Assembly: GCF_900539295.1 (NCBI RefSeq) | Contig: NZ_UQBH01000036.1 | Span: 1-18,116, forward strand | Direction: 5' to 3' | DNA length: 18,116 nucleotides | From: an uncultured Megasphaera sp. | GTDB lineage: Bacteria > Bacillota > Negativicutes > Veillonellales > Megasphaeraceae | Shown: piece after piece, positions 1 to 6,881 of the stretch | Layout of the letters: every line of letters starts with the position of its first letter | How positions within the stretch are numbered: position 1 is the first letter of the stretch | The notes under the pieces: model-generated | The model's input: only the letters and a program-made list of their open reading frames with translations | The model's database searches: none | What the model was told of the DNA's origin: nothing | Made by a program: the position numbers and the translations under genes

Positions 1-54
1 AGCACCACCTTGCCAAGGTGGGGGTCGCGAGTTCGAGCCTCGTTTTCCGCTCCA
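1..54 (+). tRNA. tRNA-Gly (GCC), 5' end cut by window edge
   Basis: This is the 3' part of a tRNA. The anticodon loop TTGCCAA is closed by a CCACC/GGTGG stem, which gives anticodon GCC (glycine). A T-arm with GTTCGAG follows, closed by one G-U pair, then the 3' acceptor strand TTTCCGC, discriminator T and an encoded CCA at 52-54. The 5' acceptor strand and the D-arm lie outside the window. It is the first of three tRNAs in the same direction, spaced by 5 and 18 bases, so they are probably cut from one precursor. Confidence 0.93.
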
Positions 55-59
55 TATAT

Positions 60-133
60 GGCGGCATAGCCAAGCGGTAAGGCAGAGGTCTGCAAAACCT
101 TCATCCCCAGTTCGATTCTGGGTGCCGCCTCCA
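60..133 (+). tRNA. tRNA-Cys (GCA)
   Basis: This is a complete 74-base cloverleaf. The acceptor strands GGCGGCA and TGCCGCC pair fully, the discriminator is T and CCA is encoded. The anticodon loop CTGCAAA reads GCA, closed by AGGT/ACCT-type pairs. The T-arm contains GTTCGATT. It lies five bases after the glycine tRNA, within the same likely transcript. Confidence 0.96.
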
Positions 134-151
134 TATTTTTTCTTTCGTCAT

Positions 152-240
152 GCCGAGGTGGCGGAACTGGCAGACGCAACGGACTTAAAATCCGTCGGAT
201 AGAAATATCCGTACCGGTTCGATTCCGGTCCCCGGCACCA
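152..240 (+). tRNA. tRNA-Leu (UAA)
   Basis: This is an 89-base class II tRNA. The anticodon stem ACGGA/TCCGT carries loop CTTAAAA, giving anticodon TAA. The long variable arm is a perfect six-pair hairpin (CGGATA, GAAA, TATCCG). The T-arm is ACCGG/CCGGT, the discriminator is A and CCA is encoded. The acceptor strands are GCCGAGG and CCCCGGC, which leaves an A-C mismatch at pair 5-68 (bases 156 and 232); the other six pairs are canonical. Confidence 0.95.
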
Positions 241-290
241 AATCAACAACGTGTAAGCGGCGTTGGCCGTGGCCGAAGTCCTTGCAAAAC

Positions 291-319
291 AAAGGAGCTG
301 TCTTTGGACAGCTCCTTTT
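291..319 (+). terminator. Rho-independent terminator after the tRNA cluster
   Basis: Bases 294-302 (GGAGCTGTC) pair perfectly with 307-315 around a TTTG loop. The flanking A-run and T-run extend the stem to about 12 pairs and supply the U-tract. It ends the tRNA transcript and insulates scpA. Confidence 0.93.
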
Positions 320-328
320 CGCAGTCCG

Positions 329-357
329 TTTAAATTATCTGAAAAATGGGTTATAAT
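329..357 (+). promoter_or_regulatory. Sigma-A-type promoter of the scpA operon
   Basis: A perfect -10 hexamer TATAAT lies at 352-357. A weak -35 (TTTAAA, four of six matches to TTGACA) lies at 329-334, with a 17-base spacer. A start site 6-7 bases beyond the -10 box would fall on or beside the A of the scpA ATG at 363, implying a leaderless message. It lies just after the tRNA terminator, so scpA needs its own promoter. Confidence 0.7.
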
Positions 358-362
358 AAATC

Positions 363-1079
363 ATGACTGAATACAAGTACAGAGTATCCGATTTTGAAGG
401 CCCTTTAGATCTCTTACTCTATTTGATTGAAAAGAACAAAGTCGATATTTATAACATTCCCATCGTTGAAATTGCCGACCAGTTCAACGCCTATGTAGCC
501 GACATCGACACCTTTGATGTCGACTATGCCAGCAAATTTTTTGTCATGGCGGCAACCCTTTTGCAGATAAAATCGCGGCTGCTCCTGCCGAAACAGCCGA
601 AAACAGACGATGACGAAGAAGATCCGCAGGAAGTCCTGGTCCGGCAGCTCGTCGAATACAAACAGATGAAGGCCTTGTCCCGGGCCATGGGTGGCCTATG
701 GGATGCCCGCAGTCTGATGATGGGCCGCTTTCCGGCTCCCATGCCTTATGAAGCTCGCTTTCAGGGCCATATCGATACGGCTGCGCTCTACGATGCCTTT
801 CAAAAAGTCTGTCAGAGCCTGCCCGAGCCGGAGGCCGTCGAAATACGGATCCAAAAGGAAATCTACAGCGTCGGCGAATGTATGCGCCGCGTGACCTACG
901 CCCTGCGCCGTGCTCAGGGGACGATGACCGCAGAAGCTATTTTTCAAACCTGCCGGTCCCGGGTCGAACTCATCGTGACCTTTTTGGCGGTTTTGGAATT
1001 GCTCAAGGTCGGTCAATGCGCGACCGTCGCTGAGGGAAAGGATGGGAATACCATTGCCTTACGATACATGCCAAATTGA
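363..1079 (+). CDS. scpA: Segregation and condensation protein ScpA
   Basis: This is the kleisin subunit of the bacterial SMC condensin, which with ScpB bridges the SMC heads to organise and segregate the nucleoid. The 238-residue product is close to the usual ~250. The N-terminus carries the family signature FEGPLDLLLYLIEKNKVDIY (residues 11-30), followed by IPIVEIADQF. The C-terminus ends in a winged-helix-like segment (MTAEAIFQTCRSRVELIVTF). The ATG is fixed by the family's normal N-terminus, but no Shine-Dalgarno precedes it: the upstream bases are the promoter -10 box. It is the first gene of a packed operon and overlaps scpB by 38 bases, which fits translational coupling of two subunits of one complex. 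Confidence 0.96.
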   Translation: MTEYKYRVSDFEGPLDLLLYLIEKNKVDIYNIPIVEIADQFNAYVADIDTFDVDYASKFFVMAATLLQIKSRLLLPKQPKTDDDEEDPQEVLVRQLVEYKQMKALSRAMGGLWDARSLMMGRFPAPMPYEARFQGHIDTAALYDAFQKVCQSLPEPEAVEIRIQKEIYSVGECMRRVTYALRRAQGTMTAEAIFQTCRSRVELIVTFLAVLELLKVGQCATVAEGKDGNTIALRYMPN

Positions 1080-1632
1080 TAACCGCGAACCTACGGCCCT
1101 CTTGGAAGCCCTCCTCTTTTTGAGCGGCGATCCCATGACCGAGGCCGACATCAGCACACATATGGGCTGGTCTTTGGAGGACGTCGGCAAAATTGCCGAG
1201 CGCCTGCAGCATCTCTTAGAGGATCAGCGGAGGGGACTCCGACTTATCCGCGTTGCCGGCGGCTATCAGTTGGTGACCAGACCCGATCTTCACGACGCCC
1301 TGCAGTGGGTGCGGACGGGAAAGACGGAGCTGTCACCGATGGCCCTCGAGGTACTGGCTATCATCGCCTTTAAGCAGCCCGTGACCCGCGCCGATATCGA
1401 GAAGATACGCGGCGTTTCATCGGAACGGATTTTGACGTCGCTCGTACAGCAGGGGCTGGTCGTCGATCTCGGTCGTAAGGACAGTCCGGGCCGGCCGATT
1501 TTATACGGCACGTCTGCTTATTTTTTGGAATGTATCGGCATGGATTCCCTTGCTGATTTAGCCGGCCGCTTGTCGGTAGATACTACGGAGGATGGACTTG
1601 ATGGAAGAACGGTTGCAGAAAGTAATGAGTAA
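1042..1632 (+). CDS. scpB: Segregation and condensation protein ScpB
   Basis: ScpB is the winged-helix partner that dimerises and binds ScpA in the SMC condensin complex. The product has 196 residues, matching the family. The opening NREPTALLEALLFLSGDP (residues 14-31) and the region LSPMALEVLAIIAFKQPVTR, followed by IEKIRGVSSERIL, are typical of ScpB's two winged helices. The GRPILYGTSAYFLECIG stretch near the C-terminus is also a family hallmark. The ATG at 1042 follows GAGG with about six bases of spacing, inside the 3' end of scpA. The acidic tail after residue ~180 is variable in the family. Confidence 0.96.
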   Translation: MGIPLPYDTCQIDNREPTALLEALLFLSGDPMTEADISTHMGWSLEDVGKIAERLQHLLEDQRRGLRLIRVAGGYQLVTRPDLHDALQWVRTGKTELSPMALEVLAIIAFKQPVTRADIEKIRGVSSERILTSLVQQGLVVDLGRKDSPGRPILYGTSAYFLECIGMDSLADLAGRLSVDTTEDGLDGRTVAESNE

Positions 1633-2320
1633 CTGCGGAGTCGCTTCACGGCGCGCTTCGGAAAAGCTGATATTGGAAGGGCGGGTCCGCGTAAACGGCG
1701 TCATCGTCCGGGAATTAGGCACCAAAGTCAATCCCGATAAAGACCGCATCGCCGTCGACGGCAAGACCCTGGAAGTACAGGCCAAGCACTATTACTTATT
1801 CAATAAGCCTAAGGGCGTCATTACGACGTCGAGCGACGACCAGGGCCGGACGACGGTCATGGACTACTTCAAAAAGGAAAAAGACCGCATCTATGCTGTC
1901 GGCCGCCTGGACCAGAATACGGAAGGCCTGCTGCTCATGACCAATGACGGTGAACTGGCCAATATTCTGATGCATCCCAGCCGCCTCGTCGATAAGACCT
2001 ATGAAGTCAAGGTCAAAGGTCATATTGCCGACTCGGTGCTCCAGCATTTGGCTGACGGCGTCGAATTAAAGGACGGCATGACGGCTCCGGCCGACGTCGT
2101 CTACGTCGGTTACGACCCGCGGACGAATTTGACCAGCTTGGAAATCACCATTCACGAAGGCCGCAACCGTCAGGTCCGGCGCATGTTGGAATACTTCGGC
2201 TTCCAGGTTCACAACCTGCGCCGTATCCAGTATGCCTTTTTGACCCTGAGCGGCGTCAAGCGCGGCGCTTATCGCTCTCTGACTCGTGAAGAAGTGGCCG
2301 AACTCTACAAATATAAATAA
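1601..2320 (+). CDS. rluB: 23S rRNA pseudouridine synthase RluB (RsuA family)
   Basis: This enzyme converts a uridine in 23S rRNA near the peptidyl-transferase centre to pseudouridine (U2605 by E. coli numbering for the family). An N-terminal S4 RNA-binding domain occupies residues ~1-60 (MEERLQKVMSNCGVASRRAS). The catalytic motif GRLDQNTEGLLLMTNDG has the nucleophile Asp104. The HEGRNRQVRRML motif follows further on. I place the start at ATG 1601 (239 residues) because GGAGG at 1587-1591 is nine bases upstream; an in-frame ATG at 1592 directly abuts that Shine-Dalgarno. The gene overlaps scpB by 32 bases. The scpA-scpB-rluB order is common in Firmicutes. Confidence 0.94.
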   Translation: MEERLQKVMSNCGVASRRASEKLILEGRVRVNGVIVRELGTKVNPDKDRIAVDGKTLEVQAKHYYLFNKPKGVITTSSDDQGRTTVMDYFKKEKDRIYAVGRLDQNTEGLLLMTNDGELANILMHPSRLVDKTYEVKVKGHIADSVLQHLADGVELKDGMTAPADVVYVGYDPRTNLTSLEITIHEGRNRQVRRMLEYFGFQVHNLRRIQYAFLTLSGVKRGAYRSLTREEVAELYKYK

Positions 2321-2331
2321 TAGGAGTCTTT

Positions 2332-3570
2332 ATGAAGGAAATACTCGTCATCGGTGCCGGTGCGGCCGGCATCATGGCTGCGCTGGCGGCTGCGGAGGCA
2401 GGCGCCGGGGTACATTTATTTGAAAAAAATGATATTGTAGGAAAGAAAATGGGCATTACCGGCAAAGGGCGCTGCAACCTGACCAACTCCTGCAGCATGG
2501 CGGACTTTATCGCCCATACGCCGGGACACGGAAAATTCCTATTCAGTGCTTATCGGCAATTCACCAATCAGGATCTCCTCGATAAACTGAACGGCTGGGG
2601 CCTTGCGACCAAAGAAGAGCGGGGCGGCCGTATTTTCCCCCAGTCCGACAGCGCCATCGAAGTGCGCAAGCTTTTCTATCACAAGCTCTGCCGCAAGGGC
2701 ATCGAACTTCACCTGAAGGAAAGCGTCAAAGCCGTTAAATCATGGGGAGAACGGTTCGTCGTCCAAACGGCGTCGGGGACCTATGAAGGCGATGCCTGCA
2801 TCATCACGACGGGCGGTATGTCTTATCCCGTAACCGGCTCTACCGGCGACGGCTATGATTTTGCCAAGCGGTTGGGTCACGAGGTGACAGAACTCAAGCC
2901 GTCGCTCATCCCTTTTACGACAGCCGAAGCCTGGCCCCATGACCTGTCGGGCCTGTCCCTTCGAAATGTCGAAGGCTCGTTGTGGCGCCGCGGGAAAAAA
3001 ATCGATGCTCATTTCGGAGAAATGCTGTTTACTCACTTTGGCGTCTCCGGTCCGATTATCCTGATGCTCAGTACGGCAGCGGCTCATAAGAAGAGCGCCG
3101 CCTTTCCCTTAGAACTTCGCATCGATTTAAAACCGGCCTTATCAAAGGAAAAACTCGACGCCCGCCTGCGCCGGGATTTTGAAAAATATATCCGTAAAGA
3201 AGCTGTGAACGGGTTGAAAGACCTCCTTCCGCAGCGCCTCATTCCCGTCGTCCTTAACGAGGCAGGCATCGACCGGGACTGTCCCGTCAATCAGATTTCC
3301 CGCGAGCAGCGCCAGCACCTGGTCGAAACCTTTAAGGGCCTGCCCCTTACGGTGACCGGAACCAGGCCCATCAGCGAAGCTATCGTAACGGCCGGCGGCG
3401 TATCGGTCAAGGAAATCGACCCCAAGACGATGGAGTCGAAACTCGTCCCCAATCTCTACTTTGCCGGTGAAGTCATTGACATCGACGCCTTTACGGGCGG
3501 TTATAATTTACAGGCAGCCTTTTCGACAGGTTTCGTAGCCGGAACGGCAGCTGCTGAAAAGGAGGGCTGA
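2332..3570 (+). CDS. FAD-dependent flavoprotein, YhiN/HI0933/BaiN family
   Basis: This is a 412-residue flavoprotein. A Rossmann dinucleotide motif VIGAGAAG lies at residues 6-13, and an acidic end of beta-2 (HLFEKN) follows. The family signature GKKMGITGKGRCNLTN lies at 37-52. The C-terminal FAD-contact segment FAGEVIDIDAFTGGYN lies at 377-392. Databases often label it 'aminoacetone oxidase family' or BaiN. More recent work, as I recall it, assigns the E. coli member YhiN as a 23S rRNA dihydrouridine synthase (RdsA). Its place directly after rluB (12-base gap, AGGAG ribosome site) fits an rRNA-modifying role, but that is inference; the substrate is not visible in the sequence. cmk follows after two bases. 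Confidence 0.85.
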   Translation: MKEILVIGAGAAGIMAALAAAEAGAGVHLFEKNDIVGKKMGITGKGRCNLTNSCSMADFIAHTPGHGKFLFSAYRQFTNQDLLDKLNGWGLATKEERGGRIFPQSDSAIEVRKLFYHKLCRKGIELHLKESVKAVKSWGERFVVQTASGTYEGDACIITTGGMSYPVTGSTGDGYDFAKRLGHEVTELKPSLIPFTTAEAWPHDLSGLSLRNVEGSLWRRGKKIDAHFGEMLFTHFGVSGPIILMLSTAAAHKKSAAFPLELRIDLKPALSKEKLDARLRRDFEKYIRKEAVNGLKDLLPQRLIPVVLNEAGIDRDCPVNQISREQRQHLVETFKGLPLTVTGTRPISEAIVTAGGVSVKEIDPKTMESKLVPNLYFAGEVIDIDAFTGGYNLQAAFSTGFVAGTAAAEKEG

Positions 3571-3572
3571 CT

Positions 3573-4241
3573 ATGAGAAAATTAACGGTTGCCATCGACG
3601 GTCCGGCCGGGGCCGGCAAGAGCAGTGTCGCTAAACTCTTGGCCAATCAGGTTCACTATTTATATATTGATACCGGGGCTATGTACCGGGCCTTTACCTG
3701 GGCTGTTTTAGAAAATGGCATCGACATTTCAGATGAAAATGCCGTCCGCGCCTTAGTCGATACCGTCGATATTCGCCTCGAACCGATGGCCGACCTGTGC
3801 CGGGTTTTCGTCGGCGAGACGGAAGTTACCGAAGCGATTCGGACGCAGCGTGTATCTTCTCACGTTTCTTCTGTGGCAGCACTTGCAGTCGTACGGCAAA
3901 AACTGGTAAAATTACAAAAGGCTATGGCTAAGGACGGCGGCGTCATCCTCGACGGCCGCGATATCGGGACAGTTGTTCTGCCCGATGCAGATCTCAAGAT
4001 ATTCCTGACGGCATCGGTCGCCTCCCGGGCTCAGCGCCGGTACCTGGAAGTCAAGGCTAAAGGCGGAACCGAGTCATACGAGGACATAGCAGCCAGCATT
4101 GCTGCCCGCGACGACATGGATTCACACCGCCAGGTGTCACCCCTTAAAAAAGCCGATGATGCCGTCGTCGTCGACAACAGCGATCTCGATTTACAACAGA
4201 CGGCCGATGTGATCCTCGGCCTCATGAAGGAGCGAGGCTGA
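3573..4241 (+). CDS. cmk: Cytidylate kinase
   Basis: This enzyme phosphorylates CMP and dCMP with ATP in the cytoplasm, recycling CMP released by RNA turnover and phospholipid synthesis. The P-loop GPAGAGKS lies at residues 10-17. The NMP-binding segment YIDTGAMYRAF lies at 31-41, and DGRDIGT at 127-133 contributes the base and phosphate contacts. The 222-residue length is normal. AAGGAGG lies eight bases before the ATG. cmk sits upstream of rpsA in E. coli as well; here plsC lies between it and the IspH-S1 gene. Its stop overlaps the plsC start (TGATG). Confidence 0.97.
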   Translation: MRKLTVAIDGPAGAGKSSVAKLLANQVHYLYIDTGAMYRAFTWAVLENGIDISDENAVRALVDTVDIRLEPMADLCRVFVGETEVTEAIRTQRVSSHVSSVAALAVVRQKLVKLQKAMAKDGGVILDGRDIGTVVLPDADLKIFLTASVASRAQRRYLEVKAKGGTESYEDIAASIAARDDMDSHRQVSPLKKADDAVVVDNSDLDLQQTADVILGLMKERG

Positions 4242-4855
4242 TGCACGAATTTATGTATAATACGATTCGCAGGATTTTCAATGTCGCCACCTACGGATTC
4301 TTAGATATGGAAGTCATCGGCGAAGAAAATATTCCGGAAAAAGGGCCTTTCATCGTAGCCTGCAACCATGCCAGCAACTTCGATCCGCCCCTTTTGGGGA
4401 CGGCCATGCGCCATCATCTCATCCATTTCATGGCCAAGGAAGAACTCTTCCGCAATCCCGTCATGGGCTGGTTCCTGCGCTACGTCCATACCTTCCCGGT
4501 TCACCGCGGCCGCATCGACCGCAAGGCGGTCATGGAATCCTTCAGGGTCTTGAAGGGCGGAGCGGTCTTGGGGATTTTCCCTGAAGGGAAGCGGACTCGC
4601 GGCGGTTCCGTCGGCCCCTTTCATGAAGGGTTTGCCGGCATTGCCATCAAGGCCAAGGTTCCCGTTTTGCCGGCAGCGATTGTGAACTCTGAATTTCTGC
4701 CGAAAAAGACGGGTCCCGTACGGGTCATCTTTGGGAAACCCATCATGGCGCCGGCCGGAAAAGCCTCGGATCACGACGTAGTCACGGCCTTTTCCGAAGA
4801 AATTCGCGACACCATCGTGACTATGCAAAATCAGTATAAAGGGGACGACAAATGA
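4241..4855 (+). CDS. plsC: 1-acyl-sn-glycerol-3-phosphate acyltransferase (PlsC)
   Basis: PlsC acylates lysophosphatidic acid at position 2 to make phosphatidic acid at the inner face of the membrane. The catalytic HX4D motif is HASNFD (His43, Asp48), preceded by FIVACN. The substrate-binding motif FPEGKRTR spans 113-120. The length of 204 residues is at the short end of the family, with only a brief hydrophobic start and no clear multi-pass membrane region. The ATG overlaps the cmk stop by one base, and AAGGAG lies eight bases upstream. Its own stop overlaps the next start (ATGA). PlsY, the enzyme one step earlier, is encoded about 3.4 kb downstream. Confidence 0.93.
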   Translation: MHEFMYNTIRRIFNVATYGFLDMEVIGEENIPEKGPFIVACNHASNFDPPLLGTAMRHHLIHFMAKEELFRNPVMGWFLRYVHTFPVHRGRIDRKAVMESFRVLKGGAVLGIFPEGKRTRGGSVGPFHEGFAGIAIKAKVPVLPAAIVNSEFLPKKTGPVRVIFGKPIMAPAGKASDHDVVTAFSEEIRDTIVTMQNQYKGDDK

Positions 4856-6810
4856 AAGTAACTCTCGCCGCAGCCTGTGGCTTTTGCTATGGCGTTCGAC
4901 GAGCCGTTGAACTGGCCGGACAGGCTGAAAAAGGAACGCATACCTTAGGACCTATCATCCACAATCCGCAAGTTGTCGGGCGTCTCGCCGATCAAGGTGT
5001 ATCGCCGGTAGACTCCTTGGATGAGGTCGATAAAGGGGCAGTCGTATTGATTCGCTCCCATGGCGTCGGCCCGGATATCTATGAAGAAGCCGATAAACGA
5101 GAACTAAAAGTCATAGATGCCACGTGTCCACACGTCAAAAAGGCCCAGCAAGACGCCAAAAATATCATCGAAAAAGGTGAAAAGCTGATAATAGTCGGCG
5201 AAAAATCCCATCCTGAAGTAATTAGTATTTCACAATGGGGGTCAAATCGTGCTATTATAATAGACAGGGAAGAAGAGGCTCGAGAAATTCCCTTTTGCGA
5301 TTCTATGGGAGTCGTCGTCCAAACGACGTTCTCTCAAGAGCAATTCAAGCGTATCGCCGCTATCCTGCAACAGAAGACTAATCATCTCGATGTGCATATG
5401 ACCATATGCACGGCGACGCAGCAGCGTCAGCAGGCAGCGATAGAATTGGCAGGTCAGGTGGACGCCATGATCGTCATTGGCGGCAAGAACAGCGCCAACA
5501 CCGGCCGCCTCGCGCAGGTATGCCGAGAACAGGATTGCCCGACATACCACATTGAAACAGCAGCCGAATTGGATACGGACTGGTTCAGTGGTATGAATCA
5601 TATAGGCATTACAGCCGGCGCTTCTACGCCGGATTGGATAATACAGGAGGTTGTTAAGATTATGGAAAATTTGCAAGCTGAAGGCACAGAAGTAATGAGT
5701 GAAGAATTGTTGGACAAGTATGACTATGAAGAAAATCCAAAGAAAGGTGACGTGGTCAAAGGCACGGTTATTTCTGTGAATGATGATGCTGCCTATGTTT
5801 CCATCGGTACGAAAGCGGAAGCAATTCTGCCGAAGAAGGAAATGGCTGTTCCCGCTCCGGAAAAAGCAAGTGACTTTGTCAAAGTCGGCGATGAACTGAC
5901 AGTTGAAATTGCCAACAACATCAAAGAAGAAGGAGCTATTGTCGTTTCCCTCGTCAAGATGAAGAAAGTCGAAGATTGGAAAGAAGTTCGCGAAGCATTC
6001 GAAAACGATCAGCTCGTCGAATGTGTCGGTAAAGAAACGAACAAGGCTGGCCTTGTCGTTTCCATCAAATCCCTGCGCGGCTTTATCCCCCTCTCTCAGG
6101 GCGATATCCGCTTCGTAAAATCTTTGGACTATCTCGTCGGTGAAACCTTCCAGGTTAAAGTTATCGACATTGACGAACACAAAAACCGTCTGGTCCTCTC
6201 CCGTAAGGCTGTTCTCGAATCAGAACGCGAAGCAAAACGCGAAGAAGCCCTCAAAAACATTGAAGAAGGGGCTGTCATCAAAGGTACTGTCGTTAAGATC
6301 ATGCCCTATGGCGCATTCATCGATCTCGGCGGCGTAGAAGGCCTGCTTCACATTTCTGATATTTCGTGGAAGCGCATCAATGCTGTCGAAGACGTTCTCC
6401 AGGCCGGAGAAGAACTCGAAGTCCTCGTTCAGAAGTTCGATCAGGAACGGAATCGTATTTCCTTGTCCTTGAAAGCTCTTCAGAAGAATCCTTGGATCGC
6501 AGCTATCGAAAAATTTGAAGTCGGCGATATCGTAAAAGGCGAAGTAAAGAAACTCTTGCCTTTCGGCGTTATCTTAGCGATTGATCCGGAACTGCAGGGC
6601 TTGCTCCATATTTCCGAATTAACTGAAAAACGTGGCGTGGCTGTCAAAGATCTGGTCGACATCGGCGATGTCATGAACGTTAAGATCATCGGCATCGATA
6701 CAGATAAGAAGAAGATTTCTCTCAGCGTTCTGGCTATTCAGAAAGATGAAGAAGAACAGGAAGTTCGCGACTACCTCGCTAACCAGGATAACGAAGAAGA
6801 AAACAACTAA
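4852..6810 (+). CDS. ispH-rpsA: Bifunctional HMBPP reductase IspH / ribosomal protein S1
   Basis: This is a fused protein of 652 residues. Residues 1 to ~273 are IspH, the last step of the MEP isoprenoid pathway, reducing HMBPP to IPP and DMAPP. The three [4Fe-4S] ligands are Cys12 (GFCYGVRRA), Cys92 (DATCPHV) and Cys186 (TICTATQ). HPEV holds the probable catalytic Glu122, and GITAGASTPDWI closes the domain. Residues ~297-629 form four S1 OB-fold repeats (about 297-370, 386-453, 471-543, 556-629), fewer than the six of E. coli S1; an acidic tail ends the protein. Such fusions are known in Clostridia and Negativicutes. The start overlaps the plsC stop. In-frame Met271, just before the S1 part, follows a perfect AGGAGG, so free S1 may also be made. 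Confidence 0.96.
   Translation: MKVTLAAACGFCYGVRRAVELAGQAEKGTHTLGPIIHNPQVVGRLADQGVSPVDSLDEVDKGAVVLIRSHGVGPDIYEEADKRELKVIDATCPHVKKAQQDAKNIIEKGEKLIIVGEKSHPEVISISQWGSNRAIIIDREEEAREIPFCDSMGVVVQTTFSQEQFKRIAAILQQKTNHLDVHMTICTATQQRQQAAIELAGQVDAMIVIGGKNSANTGRLAQVCREQDCPTYHIETAAELDTDWFSGMNHIGITAGASTPDWIIQEVVKIMENLQAEGTEVMSEELLDKYDYEENPKKGDVVKGTVISVNDDAAYVSIGTKAEAILPKKEMAVPAPEKASDFVKVGDELTVEIANNIKEEGAIVVSLVKMKKVEDWKEVREAFENDQLVECVGKETNKAGLVVSIKSLRGFIPLSQGDIRFVKSLDYLVGETFQVKVIDIDEHKNRLVLSRKAVLESEREAKREEALKNIEEGAVIKGTVVKIMPYGAFIDLGGVEGLLHISDISWKRINAVEDVLQAGEELEVLVQKFDQERNRISLSLKALQKNPWIAAIEKFEVGDIVKGEVKKLLPFGVILAIDPELQGLLHISELTEKRGVAVKDLVDIGDVMNVKIIGIDTDKKKISLSVLAIQKDEEEQEVRDYLANQDNEEENN
5645..5664 (+). 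promoter_or_regulatory. Possible internal ribosome-binding site and start for free S1
   Basis: Inside the fused gene, AGGAGG at 5645-5650 lies 11 bases before an in-frame ATG at 5662 (Met271). That ATG lies exactly at the junction between the IspH domain and the first S1 repeat. The resulting protein would have 382 residues and all four S1 repeats. The spacing is longer than ideal. The motif could also be chance coding sequence (encoding QEV). Confidence 0.4.
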
Positions 6811-6820
6811 GGTTTTGTAA

Positions 6821-6858
6821 AAAAGGGGATAGCCGGGCTGTACCGGTTATCCCTTTTT
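6821..6858 (+). terminator. Rho-independent terminator after ispH-rpsA
   Basis: Bases 6826-6836 (GGGATAGCCGG) pair with 6843-6853 (CCGGTTATCCC) with one G-U pair. The loop is six bases, and a run of five T follows (6854-6858). An A-run before the stem extends it. It closes the scpA operon 11 bases after the stop codon and precedes der by only 23 bases. Confidence 0.92.
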
Positions 6859-6881
6859 CGTCATATAGAAAGGATAATGCC

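Noticed and set aside
5229..5261. TATAAT within ispH (5256-5261) as an internal promoter for the S1 half
   Set aside because: The only -35-like sequence (TTCACA, 5229-5234) is 21 bases away, too far; the match is likely chance in an A/T-rich stretch.
5242..6180. 312-codon open frame on the - strand inside ispH-rpsA
   Set aside because: It lies fully opposite a strongly conserved fused gene, its product is a Phe/Asn/Asp-rich mirror of S1 codons with no recognisable domain, and no ribosome site precedes it.
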